Assembly: GCA_020073385.1 (NCBI GenBank)
Contig: JAIQFH010000015.1
Span: 1 to 64,000, forward strand
DNA from: Terriglobia bacterium
Lineage (GTDB): Bacteria; Acidobacteriota; Terriglobia; Terriglobales; Acidobacteriaceae
Reading direction: 5' to 3'
Length of the DNA: 64,000 nt
Positions 49,438-57,384 of this stretch are shown one piece after another. The notes under the pieces were generated by a model. The model saw only the letters and a list, made by a program, of their open reading frames with translations, was not told the origin of the DNA and searched no databases. Positions within the stretch are counted from its first letter, which is position 1. Each line of letters opens with the position of its first letter. The translations under genes and the position numbers were made by a program.

Positions 49438-50724
49438 ATGATCAAGGCTGTTCGAGGAACGCGAGACCTTCTGCCGCCGGATACGGCGCTGTGGAACTTC
49501 GTGGAGGCTACAGCGCGCGACGTTTTCCGCGCCTACAACTTCCAGGAGATTCGCACGCCGATTTTCGAGGTGACGGAGTTGTTTGCCCGCGGTGTCGGGG
49601 AAGAGACCGACATCGTCGCGAAAGAGATGTACACGTGGGAGGATCGAGGGCGAGCGGAGAGCGATAGAGGACAATCGCTGACACTCCGTCCAGAGGCCAC
49701 TGCCGGCATCGTCCGAGCCTACATCGAGCACAAACTCGGCGACCGCGGACTGAACAAGCTTTATTGCATCGGCCCGATGTTCCGGCGAGAGCGCCCGCAA
49801 AAGGGCCGCTATCGGCAGTTCTACCAGATCGATGCTGAAATCATCGGGCCGCCGTCCGCCGGCAGCGAATCTCCTGCGCGGGATGCGGAAGTTCTGGAAA
49901 TGCTCGCCACGCTTCTCGACCGACTCGGGATTACAAACTGGAATCTCCAGTTGAACTCGGTGGGCACGCCCACCGATCGCGTCCAGTTTAACGAGGCACT
50001 GCGCGCGGCGTTGCAGCCGGTAGTCGGACAGATGTGCGCGGACTGTCAGCGGCGAGCGGTGACGAACCCACTGCGAGTATTCGACTGCAAAGTGCCGGAG
50101 GACCAGTCGGTCATTGAAACCTTGCCGCGCATCACCCAGTTTCTCGGCGAAGACTCCCGCAAGCACTTCGAAGCGGTGCAGGCGATCCTTGCTAAGGTTG
50201 GCGTTCCATTTTCGTTGAACGACAGGCTGGTGCGCGGGCTCGACTACTACACGCGAACCGCGTTCGAATTCACGCATGGCGCGTTAGGCGCGCAAAATGC
50301 GATTCTTGGCGGCGGTCGCTATGACGGGTTGTCGGATGCCTTGGGAGGTCCCGCGGCTCCGGGCATTGGATTTGCGATCGGCGAGGATCGACTGGTGATG
50401 TCGCTTCAGGAGAAGACGCCGGCCGAGAGCGTGCTGCGCAAGCCCGATGTTTATGTTGCTCCCATGGCCGGAATGAACGGAGATGCGGCGCGGCTGGCAC
50501 GGGAGCTGCGGCGCCACGAGTTGGTCGTGGAATTGGGAGACGACGCTTTCCGGTTGAAGAAATCGTTCGAGGCTGCGACGAAGGTCGGCGCGAAATACAT
50601 TCTCATCGTCGGTGAGAACGAAGTGAAGGCGGATGCCTTCGCTTTGAAGAATCTCGCCACCGGTGAGCAGGTGTCGATCGTACGCGCTAACTTGGCAGCG
50701 TGGTTGAGGAGCAATCGTGGGTAA
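49438..50724 (+). CDS. hisS: Histidyl-tRNA synthetase
   Basis: Class II aminoacyl-tRNA synthetase, 428 residues. Motifs: IKAVRGTRDLLPPDTALW at the start, LRPEATAGIVRAYIEHKL, motif 2 FRRERPQKGRYRQFYQIDAEIIG, the histidine-A loop GLDYYTRTAFEF, GGGRYDGLSDALGGPAAPGIGFAIGEDRLV, and the C-terminal anticodon-binding domain (DVYVAPMAGMNGDAARLARELR). It is full length and shows no repeat insertions. The ribosome-binding region is unusual: the 16 bases before the ATG (GGCGATAACAAACCAT) have no clear Shine-Dalgarno site and everything further upstream is a palindromic repeat element. Confidence 0.96.
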   Translation: MIKAVRGTRDLLPPDTALWNFVEATARDVFRAYNFQEIRTPIFEVTELFARGVGEETDIVAKEMYTWEDRGRAESDRGQSLTLRPEATAGIVRAYIEHKLGDRGLNKLYCIGPMFRRERPQKGRYRQFYQIDAEIIGPPSAGSESPARDAEVLEMLATLLDRLGITNWNLQLNSVGTPTDRVQFNEALRAALQPVVGQMCADCQRRAVTNPLRVFDCKVPEDQSVIETLPRITQFLGEDSRKHFEAVQAILAKVGVPFSLNDRLVRGLDYYTRTAFEFTHGALGAQNAILGGGRYDGLSDALGGPAAPGIGFAIGEDRLVMSLQEKTPAESVLRKPDVYVAPMAGMNGDAARLARELRRHELVVELGDDAFRLKKSFEAATKVGAKYILIVGENEVKADAFALKNLATGEQVSIVRANLAAWLRSNRG

Positions 50725-50774
50725 ACTCCATATCGAAATCAATGATGAACTGGCGAGATGATCCAGGGGGGAAT

Positions 50775-51245
50775 ATGAAACGCGGGTGTGCAGCACTACT
50801 TCTGATTTTGTGCAGCGCTAACGTCTTCGCGAAGACGGGACAGGCCAAGGCCGATAAGGTACCCACGGAATTCGAGCAAACTCTGATGACGGCCGAAAAG
50901 GGATTTATCGACGCCGCGAAGAAGGGTGATGCTTCCTTCTTTAAGCGTACTCTGACGGATGATTTTTCCTTCGTTTCCTACGATGGTCAACTCTACAACC
51001 GCCAGGAAATGATCGACCAGTATGGTCAAGCTGGCACCGATATCCTGCCCTATGAAATGAAAGTGGTATCTGCTGGTGAGGGTGTTGCGATTGTGACCTA
51101 CAACGTTGTGCTGAGAGTGCCTGCCTCGGAGGATCAAGGACCGCCGCCGCGCTATCAGCACTTCACCACGGTCTGGGTGAAGCAGGGTGACGTCTGGAAG
51201 ATGAAGTTCCAGCAGATGACCGCGGCTCACTGGGGAGACTGGTAG
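50775..51245 (+). CDS. Secreted NTF2-like (DUF4440) protein
   Basis: A 156-residue exported protein with signal peptide (MKRGCAALLLILCSANVFA) and an NTF2-like fold: FEQTLMTAEKGFIDAAKKGDASFFKRTLTDDFSFVSYDGQLYNRQEMIDQYG followed by the curved sheet YEMKVVSAGEGVAIVTYNVVLRV and HFTTVWVKQGDVWKMKFQQMTAAHW. These belong to the DUF4440/SnoaL-like group, where function varies and is usually unknown. GGGGGGAAT precedes the ATG. It opens a run of small secreted proteins that follows hisS. Confidence 0.8.
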   Translation: MKRGCAALLLILCSANVFAKTGQAKADKVPTEFEQTLMTAEKGFIDAAKKGDASFFKRTLTDDFSFVSYDGQLYNRQEMIDQYGQAGTDILPYEMKVVSAGEGVAIVTYNVVLRVPASEDQGPPPRYQHFTTVWVKQGDVWKMKFQQMTAAHWGDW

Positions 51246-51299
51246 GAATTGTTGATTGCGGAGCAATGTTTGTCGATTGGAAAACTCAAGACCTTAAAT

Positions 51300-51328
51300 T
51301 TGACTGTTTTCTCTATTCCATCTACTAT
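51300..51328 (+). promoter_or_regulatory. Candidate sigma-70-type promoter for the DUF1579 pair
   Basis: TTGACT (51300-51305) and TACTAT (51323-51328) with 17 bases between them, 52 bases before the ATG of the first DUF1579 gene, after the end of the preceding gene. Confidence 0.5.
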
Positions 51329-51380
51329 CGCGCCCGCAGTGCCCGGTCGATTCAACAATAAACACATCGGAGGTGCGCAA

Positions 51381-51914
51381 ATGAAGACTCTACAACTTTC
51401 CTGTGTGGCCGCGCTGATACTGGCGGCGTCTGCTGTTGCCCAGATGCCAATGCCCAAACCTGGGCCTGAGCATAAGAAACTCGACGTCTTTGCAGGATCA
51501 TGGACGCTGGAAGGTGATATGAAACCGGGTCCTATGGGACCGGGAGGTAAGGTCACCGAAAACGAGACCTGTGAGTGGATGGAAGGCGGATTCTTTCTCG
51601 CCTGCCATGTGAAGTTCAGCAGCGCGGCGATGGGGAACGGATCCGGCCAGTCGTTCTTGGGCTATTCAGAGAACGATAAGGCCTACACGTATCGCGCGTT
51701 CAATAGCTGGGGCGAGTTTGAAGAGGCTAAAGGTTCTTGGGACAACGATACTCTGACCTGGTTGAGCGACGACAACATGGGCGGCATGAAGATGAAGGGC
51801 CGCTTCACGATGAAAGTTAATTCCCCCACGTCCTATAACTTCTCGTACGAAGTTTCCCAGGACGGGACCAAGTGGACCACCGCCATGGACGGCAAGGCTA
51901 CCAAGAACAAGTGA
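51381..51914 (+). CDS. Secreted DUF1579 family protein, first paralogue
   Basis: A 177-residue exported protein: signal peptide MKTLQLSCVAALILAASAVAQ, then a DUF1579-like beta-rich domain (HKKLDVFAGSWTLEGDMKPGPMGPGGKVTENETCEWMEGGFFLACHVKFSS, FLGYSENDKAYTYRAFNSWGEFEEAKGSWDNDTLTW). Both the GSWTLEG strand and the GxFLxxxxK strand are repeated in the next gene, so the two are tandem duplicates (they also share MKLDYF/KKLDVF motifs). Lipocalin-like small-molecule binding is possible but unproven. GGAGGTG precedes the ATG. Confidence 0.82.
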   Translation: MKTLQLSCVAALILAASAVAQMPMPKPGPEHKKLDVFAGSWTLEGDMKPGPMGPGGKVTENETCEWMEGGFFLACHVKFSSAAMGNGSGQSFLGYSENDKAYTYRAFNSWGEFEEAKGSWDNDTLTWLSDDNMGGMKMKGRFTMKVNSPTSYNFSYEVSQDGTKWTTAMDGKATKNK

Positions 51915-52028
51915 GAATCAGCTGACAAATGTCATAGGTCTGGGTTGACGAATCGCACTGGACGGGGCGGCCCCAGCGCGCTAACGTTTCGTGGAACATC
52001 TAACATCCCCGCCTCGAAGGAGCAAAAC

Positions 52029-52562
52029 TTGAATCGAAGAATCGGCTTGTTACCTTTTCTGATTTTGATTGCGGTGTCAGCCTGGGCTCAGATGGGCGGT
52101 CCCCCGGGTCCAGAGGTGAAGAAACTCGATTACTTCGTCGGAACGTGGACGACCGAAGGCATGATCGCACAGGGTCCATGGGGTGCAGGCGGCAAGTTTA
52201 CTGCAAGCGGCACCAGCGAGTGGATGTCAGGCAACTTCTTCCTCCAGTCGCACTCGGATGCAAAAATGCCCCCTGAGGTCGGCGGCGACTCCAAAGACTT
52301 CGCGGTCATGGGATACGACACGCAGGCGAATGTCTATACCTACGATTCCTTTAACAGCCAGGGACGACATGAATCGTCCAAGGGAACGCTCAGCGGCGAT
52401 ACCTGGACCTGGACCAGTTCATCGAATTATGGAGGAATGGAAATCCAGGGGAAAATGACGATCAAGACCGTATCGCCGACCAGTTACACGATGAAGTATG
52501 AAGTCTCGATGGACGGCAAGAACTGGATGCCGTTCATGGACGTAAAGGCCACCAAAAAATAA
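52029..52562 (+). CDS. Secreted DUF1579 family protein, second paralogue
   Basis: A 177-residue exported protein. Start is TTG at 52029, supported by AAGGAG eight bases upstream and by the signal peptide NRRIGLLPFLILIAVSAWAQ. The body parallels the preceding gene: VKKLDYFVGTWTTEGMIAQGPWGAGGKFTASGTSEWMSGNFFLQSHSDAK, VMGYDTQANVYTYDSFNSQGRHESSKGTLSGDTWTW. It is the same length as its neighbour, so this is a tandem duplication. A strong terminator follows, so the pair forms one short transcription unit, perhaps starting from 51300. Confidence 0.82.
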   Translation: MNRRIGLLPFLILIAVSAWAQMGGPPGPEVKKLDYFVGTWTTEGMIAQGPWGAGGKFTASGTSEWMSGNFFLQSHSDAKMPPEVGGDSKDFAVMGYDTQANVYTYDSFNSQGRHESSKGTLSGDTWTWTSSSNYGGMEIQGKMTIKTVSPTSYTMKYEVSMDGKNWMPFMDVKATKK

Positions 52563-52581
52563 GCGGGTTGCTGGAAGCATG

Positions 52582-52614
52582 GCCTCAGTCCGAGCGACTG
52601 AGGCTTTTGTTTTT
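52582..52614 (+). terminator. Intrinsic terminator after the DUF1579 pair
   Basis: Perfect 9-bp stem GCCTCAGTC (52582-52590) with GACTGAGGC (52596-52604), loop CGAGC, followed by TTTTGTTTTT. Confidence 0.9.
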
Positions 52615-52742
52615 AGGGACTCAGACCCGGAATCAGCCGATTCAGTGCACGATCGCCGCGCCGGCGCTCGCCCCTGCTGCCCGCAGAGAACTTGGTCGGG
52701 TGCTCCTCCGGGTAGTACGATGTGGGCGGGGCGGAATTCATT

Positions 52743-53288
52743 ATGAAAACAGTGCCATCTTTTCTGATCTGTGGATTGATCGGGTGCGGAATGTGGTGTG
52801 CGTCGGCGGACCTCCGCGCACAAGATGCAAAGGCCCCCAGCGAGAAACAGGCAGATAAGGCCCAGCCTTCCTCGGCCGATGCGAAGGAAGGGCAAGCGTA
52901 CTCCGGAATGTACAGCTTCCTGAAAGACGGCGAGTTTGTGCAGCTGACGGTGGAGGACAGTGGCACTGTCACCGGATTCGTCTCGCGGTTCGGGGACGGC
53001 GAGAGTGATAAGGGTGCTTTTCTGGATCAGTTCTTCAAGACCGGAAAACTCGACGGAAACAAGTTGAGCTTCACGACGGAAGTTGTGCATGGCGTCGCGT
53101 TCGATTTTCAAGGTGCTGTGGAGCGCGGTGAGGGTAAGAATCCCGGCGATGAGGCGTACTTCGTCCTGAAAGGGACTTTGACCGAAAACGTCAGTGACGC
53201 GAACAAAAAGGTCACGCCCCACTCGCGACCGGTGGTGTTCAAGATGTTTCCCCAGGAAGCATCGCCGGCACCGACAGTCAGGAAGTGA
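52743..53288 (+). CDS. Secreted hypothetical protein
   Basis: A 181-residue exported protein with signal peptide (MKTVPSFLICGLIGCGMWCASADLRA). A charged linker (DAKAPSEKQADKAQPSSADAKEG) leads into a small beta-rich domain: YSGMYSFLKDGEFVQLTVEDSGTVTGFVSRFGDGESDKGAFLDQFFKTGKLDGNKLSFTTEVVHGVAFDF. I do not recognise a family with certainty. A weak GGCGG lies upstream of the ATG. It is followed by heptad repeats (53290-53330, 53390-53418). Confidence 0.65.
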   Translation: MKTVPSFLICGLIGCGMWCASADLRAQDAKAPSEKQADKAQPSSADAKEGQAYSGMYSFLKDGEFVQLTVEDSGTVTGFVSRFGDGESDKGAFLDQFFKTGKLDGNKLSFTTEVVHGVAFDFQGAVERGEGKNPGDEAYFVLKGTLTENVSDANKKVTPHSRPVVFKMFPQEASPAPTVRK

Positions 53289-53289
53289 G

Positions 53290-53418
53290 ATCCGGGTACC
53301 GAGTACCGGGAACCGAGATAACATCTCACTGGCATTCCGTCAGAGAAATTCTGGAAATTGAAGCGGAAGTAACAGGACCGGATTCGCCCGGTACTGGGTA
53401 CTAGCAACCCGGTACTTG
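53290..53418. repeat. Heptad tandem repeats between secreted protein and cpaE-like gene
   Basis: GGGTACC, GAGTACC, GGGAACC, GAGATAA units (53293-53320), and further GGTACTGGGTACT and GGTACTTGG units (53390-53418). They fill the spacer between convergent genes. Confidence 0.75.
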
Positions 53419-53419
53419 G

Positions 53420-54682
53420 TCAGTGTCCGGCGCGGGCCGGCGACAGGTTCAGACTGCCGTGTGTTTTCTTGCGGGCAGCATCGCCGCCATACACGAGATC
53501 GGCGCCGTCGGAGTGAGATGAGGCTTCTGCCAGAGCCGCTGCCAGCGCGCGGTACGAGCGGCTGATCTCCGGGCCCTCCTGCAACACGATCGGAGTTCCG
53601 TGATCGATGGAAGGCGAAATCACCTGGTAGGCATTCGGAACCTTCCACAAGACCTTGCAGTTCGTGACCTGCTGGACATCCTCGTCGCTAAATCCAGGAA
53701 TCTTCTTATAACGATTCAGAACGATCCGCAGGCGGTCGCGTCCGGTTCCTTCTTCCAGGAAAGTGTGAATGCGGCCGGCACTCCACAGCGATACGACGTC
53801 GGTTTGCGCGACCACCAGCACTGCGTTGGAGAGATCGGAGAGCAGCCTGGTAGTGGGATCAAGGCGGCTGGAACCATCGACCACCACGAAGCGATAGTGG
53901 TTCACGACCAAATCAAAGAGCCGCGCCAGTTCGCCCGGTGTGGGCTCGCTCGGATAAGGCTGCTGGGGTCCGGCAAGAAGATGCAGGCCCTCTTTTGTCG
54001 TGGTCATCAGACCGTCGAGAAGCGAAACGTCCATGCGATGCAGGTTCTGCAGCGCGTCGAGCACACCAAACTGCGGCCGCAGATTCAGATGTAGGGCGGC
54101 GTGTCCGATGGGAGCAAAGTCGAGAAGAACAACGTCCCCATGAGACTGCTGCAAAGCAAGCGCGGTATTGACCGCGGCCGTCGTGCAGCCGGCGCCTCCC
54201 TTGGCGCTGAGGAACGTGAAAACCCGCGCCCTGCCCCCGGCTCCAAAGGAGCGTGAGCGCGATGAGCTATACCGCGTGAGGGCTTCCAGCAGAGCGTCGG
54301 ATCCAGCGGACTGATCGACATACTCTCCGGCCCCTGCGCGCATACTGGCAACAATATTGGCCGGTTGCGTCATTTCCCCGTTGGCAAAAATACCGATCTG
54401 AAGTGTTGTCGTCTTGATCAGTTCGATGGCGCGAATGGCGCGCTGGGCATCACGCGGAGAGATATCTACGATGACGACTTCAGCGCGTGAGTCCTGGAGT
54501 TCGCGGATGATCGAATCGGTGGGCCCGGTGGGGAATCCAACATTGGTAAAGACCGCGCGTCCCATCCGCGTCGCCTCCAAACGGCTCTGGAGTGCCGACA
54601 ACTGTTCCCGGTCCTCGGTCAGGAGGGCGACTGCGATGCCATGCATAGCGCGGTGCTCGCCGAATTCTCTCGGTGTCTGCAT
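53420..54682 (-). CDS. CpaE-like (TadZ-type) ATPase
   Basis: A 420-residue cytoplasmic protein: an atypical receiver-like N-terminal domain (about residues 13-140, VALLTEDREQLSALQSRL, VVIVDISPRDAQRAI) followed by a MinD/ParA-type ATPase domain with the deviant Walker A KGGAGCTT (the second lysine missing, as in CpaE/TadZ proteins), VVLLDFAPIGHAALHLNL and FVVVDGSSRLDPTTRLLSDLSNAVLVV. CpaE homologues place Flp-pilus assembly at the cell pole. No tad or cpa genes are adjacent, so this is an orphan. Start may also be at the ATG 12 codons downstream. Confidence 0.8.
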   Translation of the reverse strand: MQTPREFGEHRAMHGIAVALLTEDREQLSALQSRLEATRMGRAVFTNVGFPTGPTDSIIRELQDSRAEVVIVDISPRDAQRAIRAIELIKTTTLQIGIFANGEMTQPANIVASMRAGAGEYVDQSAGSDALLEALTRYSSSRSRSFGAGGRARVFTFLSAKGGAGCTTAAVNTALALQQSHGDVVLLDFAPIGHAALHLNLRPQFGVLDALQNLHRMDVSLLDGLMTTTKEGLHLLAGPQQPYPSEPTPGELARLFDLVVNHYRFVVVDGSSRLDPTTRLLSDLSNAVLVVAQTDVVSLWSAGRIHTFLEEGTGRDRLRIVLNRYKKIPGFSDEDVQQVTNCKVLWKVPNAYQVISPSIDHGTPIVLQEGPEISRSYRALAAALAEASSHSDGADLVYGGDAARKKTHGSLNLSPARAGH

Positions 54683-54710
54683 GTTAGAAAGAGAAGCTAG
54701 TCTCCGCCAA

Positions 54711-54724
54711 GTGACCTAGGTAAC
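54711..54724. promoter_or_regulatory. Palindromic ACCTAGGT operator-like site upstream of cpaE-like gene
   Basis: GTGACCTAGGTAAC, nearly palindromic, 28 bases before the start of the cpaE-like gene. Thirteen of 14 bases match the site at 30117-30130. Confidence 0.3.
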
Positions 54725-54955
54725 GGAAGAAACGCATGACTGTCCGCGATCTGTGCCGACACACCACCGCCCCACGATGCTCGAAGGATGGCTGGGAGGG
54801 AGAGCACAACGTGGAAAGCATTTGAAGTCTCTTTGATGGTTGCAAATCATTGTAAGCCCGCCGAGGCGGGTTGAAAAGAGCACTTCGGCGCCATGGCCTT
54901 GAAACAATCGTGCCATCGTTCCCGGGGGACGCGGTACGAGGGATGCCCAGACACA
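54725..54955. other. Intergenic stretch, no gene recognised
   Basis: Part of the 584-bp gap between the cpaE-like gene and the PilZ gene. It contains the small palindrome CCCGCCGAGGCGGG (54858-54871). No credible reading frame or promoter was identified. Confidence 0.4.
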
Positions 54956-55251
54956 CTAGTGGCCTGTCGCATAGATTTCTTAGGTAGGTGCGAGCCGTTG
55001 CGTTGCTGGCAGAAGTTGAACCGTGTCGTCAGATAGCTTTTCTCCGCGAACTCGGCGTGGGTTCTCGGCGGCCTCTGTGTTTTGGGATTTTGGTCAGGCT
55101 GGGGGAAAACAGAGGCTTAGACCGCGGAGGTCGCCGAGAAGGTCCGCAGAGAGCGCTGAGAAAAGCATAATGCCTTTATCGTGGTTGAGTTTGTTGAATT
55201 TAGCCACGTTTCCACCACTAACGCTAATGCTTTTTGCGGACAGTCCACTAG
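54956..55251. mobile_element. MITE-like element with CTAGTGG terminal inverted repeats
   Basis: About 296 bp bounded by CTAGTGGCCTGTCGCATAGA (54956-54975) and, inverted, CTAGTGGACTGTCCGCAAAA (55232-55251). Both ends begin with CTAG, as expected for IS630-type insertion with TA duplication. The inside holds two parts of a CCGCGGAGGTCGCCGAG-type inverted repeat (about 55040-55165) and no transposase gene. It is distinct in sequence from the element at 22342-22550. Confidence 0.7.
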
Positions 55252-55266
55252 ATGCGGTTTGATCCG

Positions 55267-55713
55267 CTACGGGCGAACTGCGGAATGGGACGGCGGCTGC
55301 TCTTCGTCGGGATGGGAGTGCAGCGAGGTGAGCCGCCCCAGACTGGCGGACGAGGGATCTGGCAGATATTCGTAACATTCCAGGCGGACTGCCACACCAA
55401 TCTTGGTTTCCGCGGCGATTGGGGTGACGTTGTAGGCAGAGTTGGCGGGTCGCACCACGCGCAAGATGCGTCCCCGGCAGCGTACCGGCATGCTTTCACC
55501 CAGTGTGATCTCTGAGGGCATTCGCAGCGTGATTTCGATTTCGGCGCCCTCAGTCAGAGGCGCATCAGTAAAGAAAAAAACTCCCCGTGAACTTAGGTCT
55601 TGGGTGAATCCGACGCCTTCCGCCGATCCGTCTGGTTGGCGAAGAGAAAGGGCAAGCAAATAAGGGAACCGCTGTCCCGCGCGGCGTTCAACCCGGACTG
55701 GAGAAGTGGTCAT
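55267..55713 (-). CDS. PilZ domain protein
   Basis: A 148-residue cytoplasmic protein consisting of one PilZ domain, which in other bacteria binds cyclic di-GMP. The basic RxxxR motif is RRAGQRF (about residues 10-16) and the DxSxxG-type motif is DLSSRGVFFFTD. The beta barrel continues through GAEIEITLRMP and MPVRCRGRILRVV. A charged tail (HSHPDEEQPPSHSAVRP) ends the protein. It is a single gene near a MITE-like element. Whether it binds c-di-GMP is likely but unproven. Confidence 0.85.
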   Translation of the reverse strand: MTTSPVRVERRAGQRFPYLLALSLRQPDGSAEGVGFTQDLSSRGVFFFTDAPLTEGAEIEITLRMPSEITLGESMPVRCRGRILRVVRPANSAYNVTPIAAETKIGVAVRLECYEYLPDPSSASLGRLTSLHSHPDEEQPPSHSAVRP

Positions 55714-55968
55714 GGTGTCACTTCCTTTGGCGAAGCGCCGAAAAACGCAGGAACTACTTTAACGCAGGTTGCCCGCCAATAGAAGTTCAAAGTTGGTCAC
55801 ATGTCCGGGATCGGCGGAAGCCGAGCCTTTGCCGGTAGTTGTAGTGGAAATCCGGGAATCGGTATTGCCTCTTAAGTAAAGCCCTCGCGGCGGAAAAGTC
55901 AGACATTCGGAGCCAGTTCGAGTAGAGAATATTCCTGAAGTACAAAGTGCGGCTGGGTCATCTAAAGA

Positions 55969-57384
55969 GTGACAGTGTCTGATTCCAGAACGTCTATTCA
56001 AGATTCGTCCTCGCCCAACAACGGGCAGACGGCCGAACGCAAGCTGAACTGGCAGGCCGCGGGCAGGGCGCTTCGGCACCGAAACTTTCAGCTGTTCTTC
56101 AGCGGACAACTTATTTCCCTGGTGGGCACGTGGATGCAGACCGTGGCCCAGTCGTGGCTCGTCTACAAACTCACGGGGTCCGGGCTGTTGCTGGGTTCCG
56201 TCGGATTCGCCAGCCAGATCCCCGTGTTTCTCTTCGCGCCCCTCGGAGGAATAACTGCCGACCGGTCTAATCGGCAGCGAGTCGTAATCGCTACGCAGAC
56301 GGCCTCCATGATCCTCGCCTTGGTGCTGGCCGCGTTGACGCTTACACACAGGGTGACCGTAAAGGAGATTTTCGTTCTGGCCGCGTTACTTGGTGTTGTG
56401 AACGCATTCGATATCCCAGGACGGCAGGCGTTTCTCGTCGATATGGTGGGCAAGGGAGACCTGATGAACGCGATCGCCTTAAATTCGTCGATGTTCAATG
56501 GCGCGCGCGTGGTGGGGCCGGCGGTCGCTGGCGTTCTGGTGGCGAGACTGGGCGAGGGGTGGTGCTTTTTTGCGAATGGCGTGAGTTATATTGCTGTCAT
56601 TGTGGGCTTACTGATGATGAATGTGCATGCACCCGCCCGGGCGTCCGTGGATACGTCGCCCTTCGAGCACATCATCGAAGGATTCCGGTTTGTCGGCAAA
56701 ACCGCGCCTATTCGCGCCCTTCTTATCTTGCTTGGAGTGGTGAGCATGACGGGCATGCCCTATGTCGTGCTCATGCCGATTTTCGCGGATAAGATCCTGC
56801 ACCGGGGCGGGCAGGAACTGGCGTCATTGATCGGGTCACACGATCTGGGAGCGGTCCGGCTCGGGATCCTGATGGGCGCCGCCGGCGTGGGAGCGCTTCT
56901 CGGAGCGCTGACTCTTGCCATGCGCTCTGGCGTGAAAGGGCTCGGGACCTGGGTTTCGGTGTGCTGCGCCGGCTTCGGAGTGAGTCTCATCTTGTTCGCG
57001 TTTTCCACATCGTTCTGGCTGTCGGTTCTGCTGCTGCTCCCCGTGGGCTACTTCATCATGCTGCAGATGGCCTCATCGAATACCCTGATTCAGGCCATGG
57101 TGCCAGACGCGCTTCGCGGCCGCACTATGGCCGTGTATTCCATGATGTTTATGGGACTCGCTCCCGTAGGAGCGCTGTTGGGCGGGGCGCTGTCCGATCG
57201 CTTGGGAGCGCCCTGGACGGTGGCTATCGGTGGCTTGGCTTCTGTCCTGGGTGCCTGGTGGTTCAGCCAACAACTGCCCAAGGTCCGAGCGGAAGCTCGG
57301 CAATTGATCAGGACGCAAGGCATGACTCCGGGTGAACCGGCGGAAGCGATGACCACTCCTGTGATTGAGGTAGAGGACGACTAA
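55969..57384 (+). CDS. MFS transporter (EntS-like, DHA3 family)
   Basis: A 471-residue inner-membrane major facilitator with twelve hydrophobic segments. Starts with ALRHRNFQLFFSGQLISLVGTWMQTVAQSWLVYKLTGSGLLLG, typical of the DHA3/EntS group, and has the loop GGITADRSNRQRVVIATQT matching the MFS A-motif. DIPGRQAFLVDMV is another group hallmark. Probably an exporter of siderophores or drugs, the substrate being unknown. The GTG start at 55969 could equally be the GTG two codons later. Its TAA stop overlaps the stop of the sagB-like gene on the other strand by three bases. Confidence 0.85.
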   Translation: MTVSDSRTSIQDSSSPNNGQTAERKLNWQAAGRALRHRNFQLFFSGQLISLVGTWMQTVAQSWLVYKLTGSGLLLGSVGFASQIPVFLFAPLGGITADRSNRQRVVIATQTASMILALVLAALTLTHRVTVKEIFVLAALLGVVNAFDIPGRQAFLVDMVGKGDLMNAIALNSSMFNGARVVGPAVAGVLVARLGEGWCFFANGVSYIAVIVGLLMMNVHAPARASVDTSPFEHIIEGFRFVGKTAPIRALLILLGVVSMTGMPYVVLMPIFADKILHRGGQELASLIGSHDLGAVRLGILMGAAGVGALLGALTLAMRSGVKGLGTWVSVCCAGFGVSLILFAFSTSFWLSVLLLLPVGYFIMLQMASSNTLIQAMVPDALRGRTMAVYSMMFMGLAPVGALLGGALSDRLGAPWTVAIGGLASVLGAWWFSQQLPKVRAEARQLIRTQGMTPGEPAEAMTTPVIEVEDD

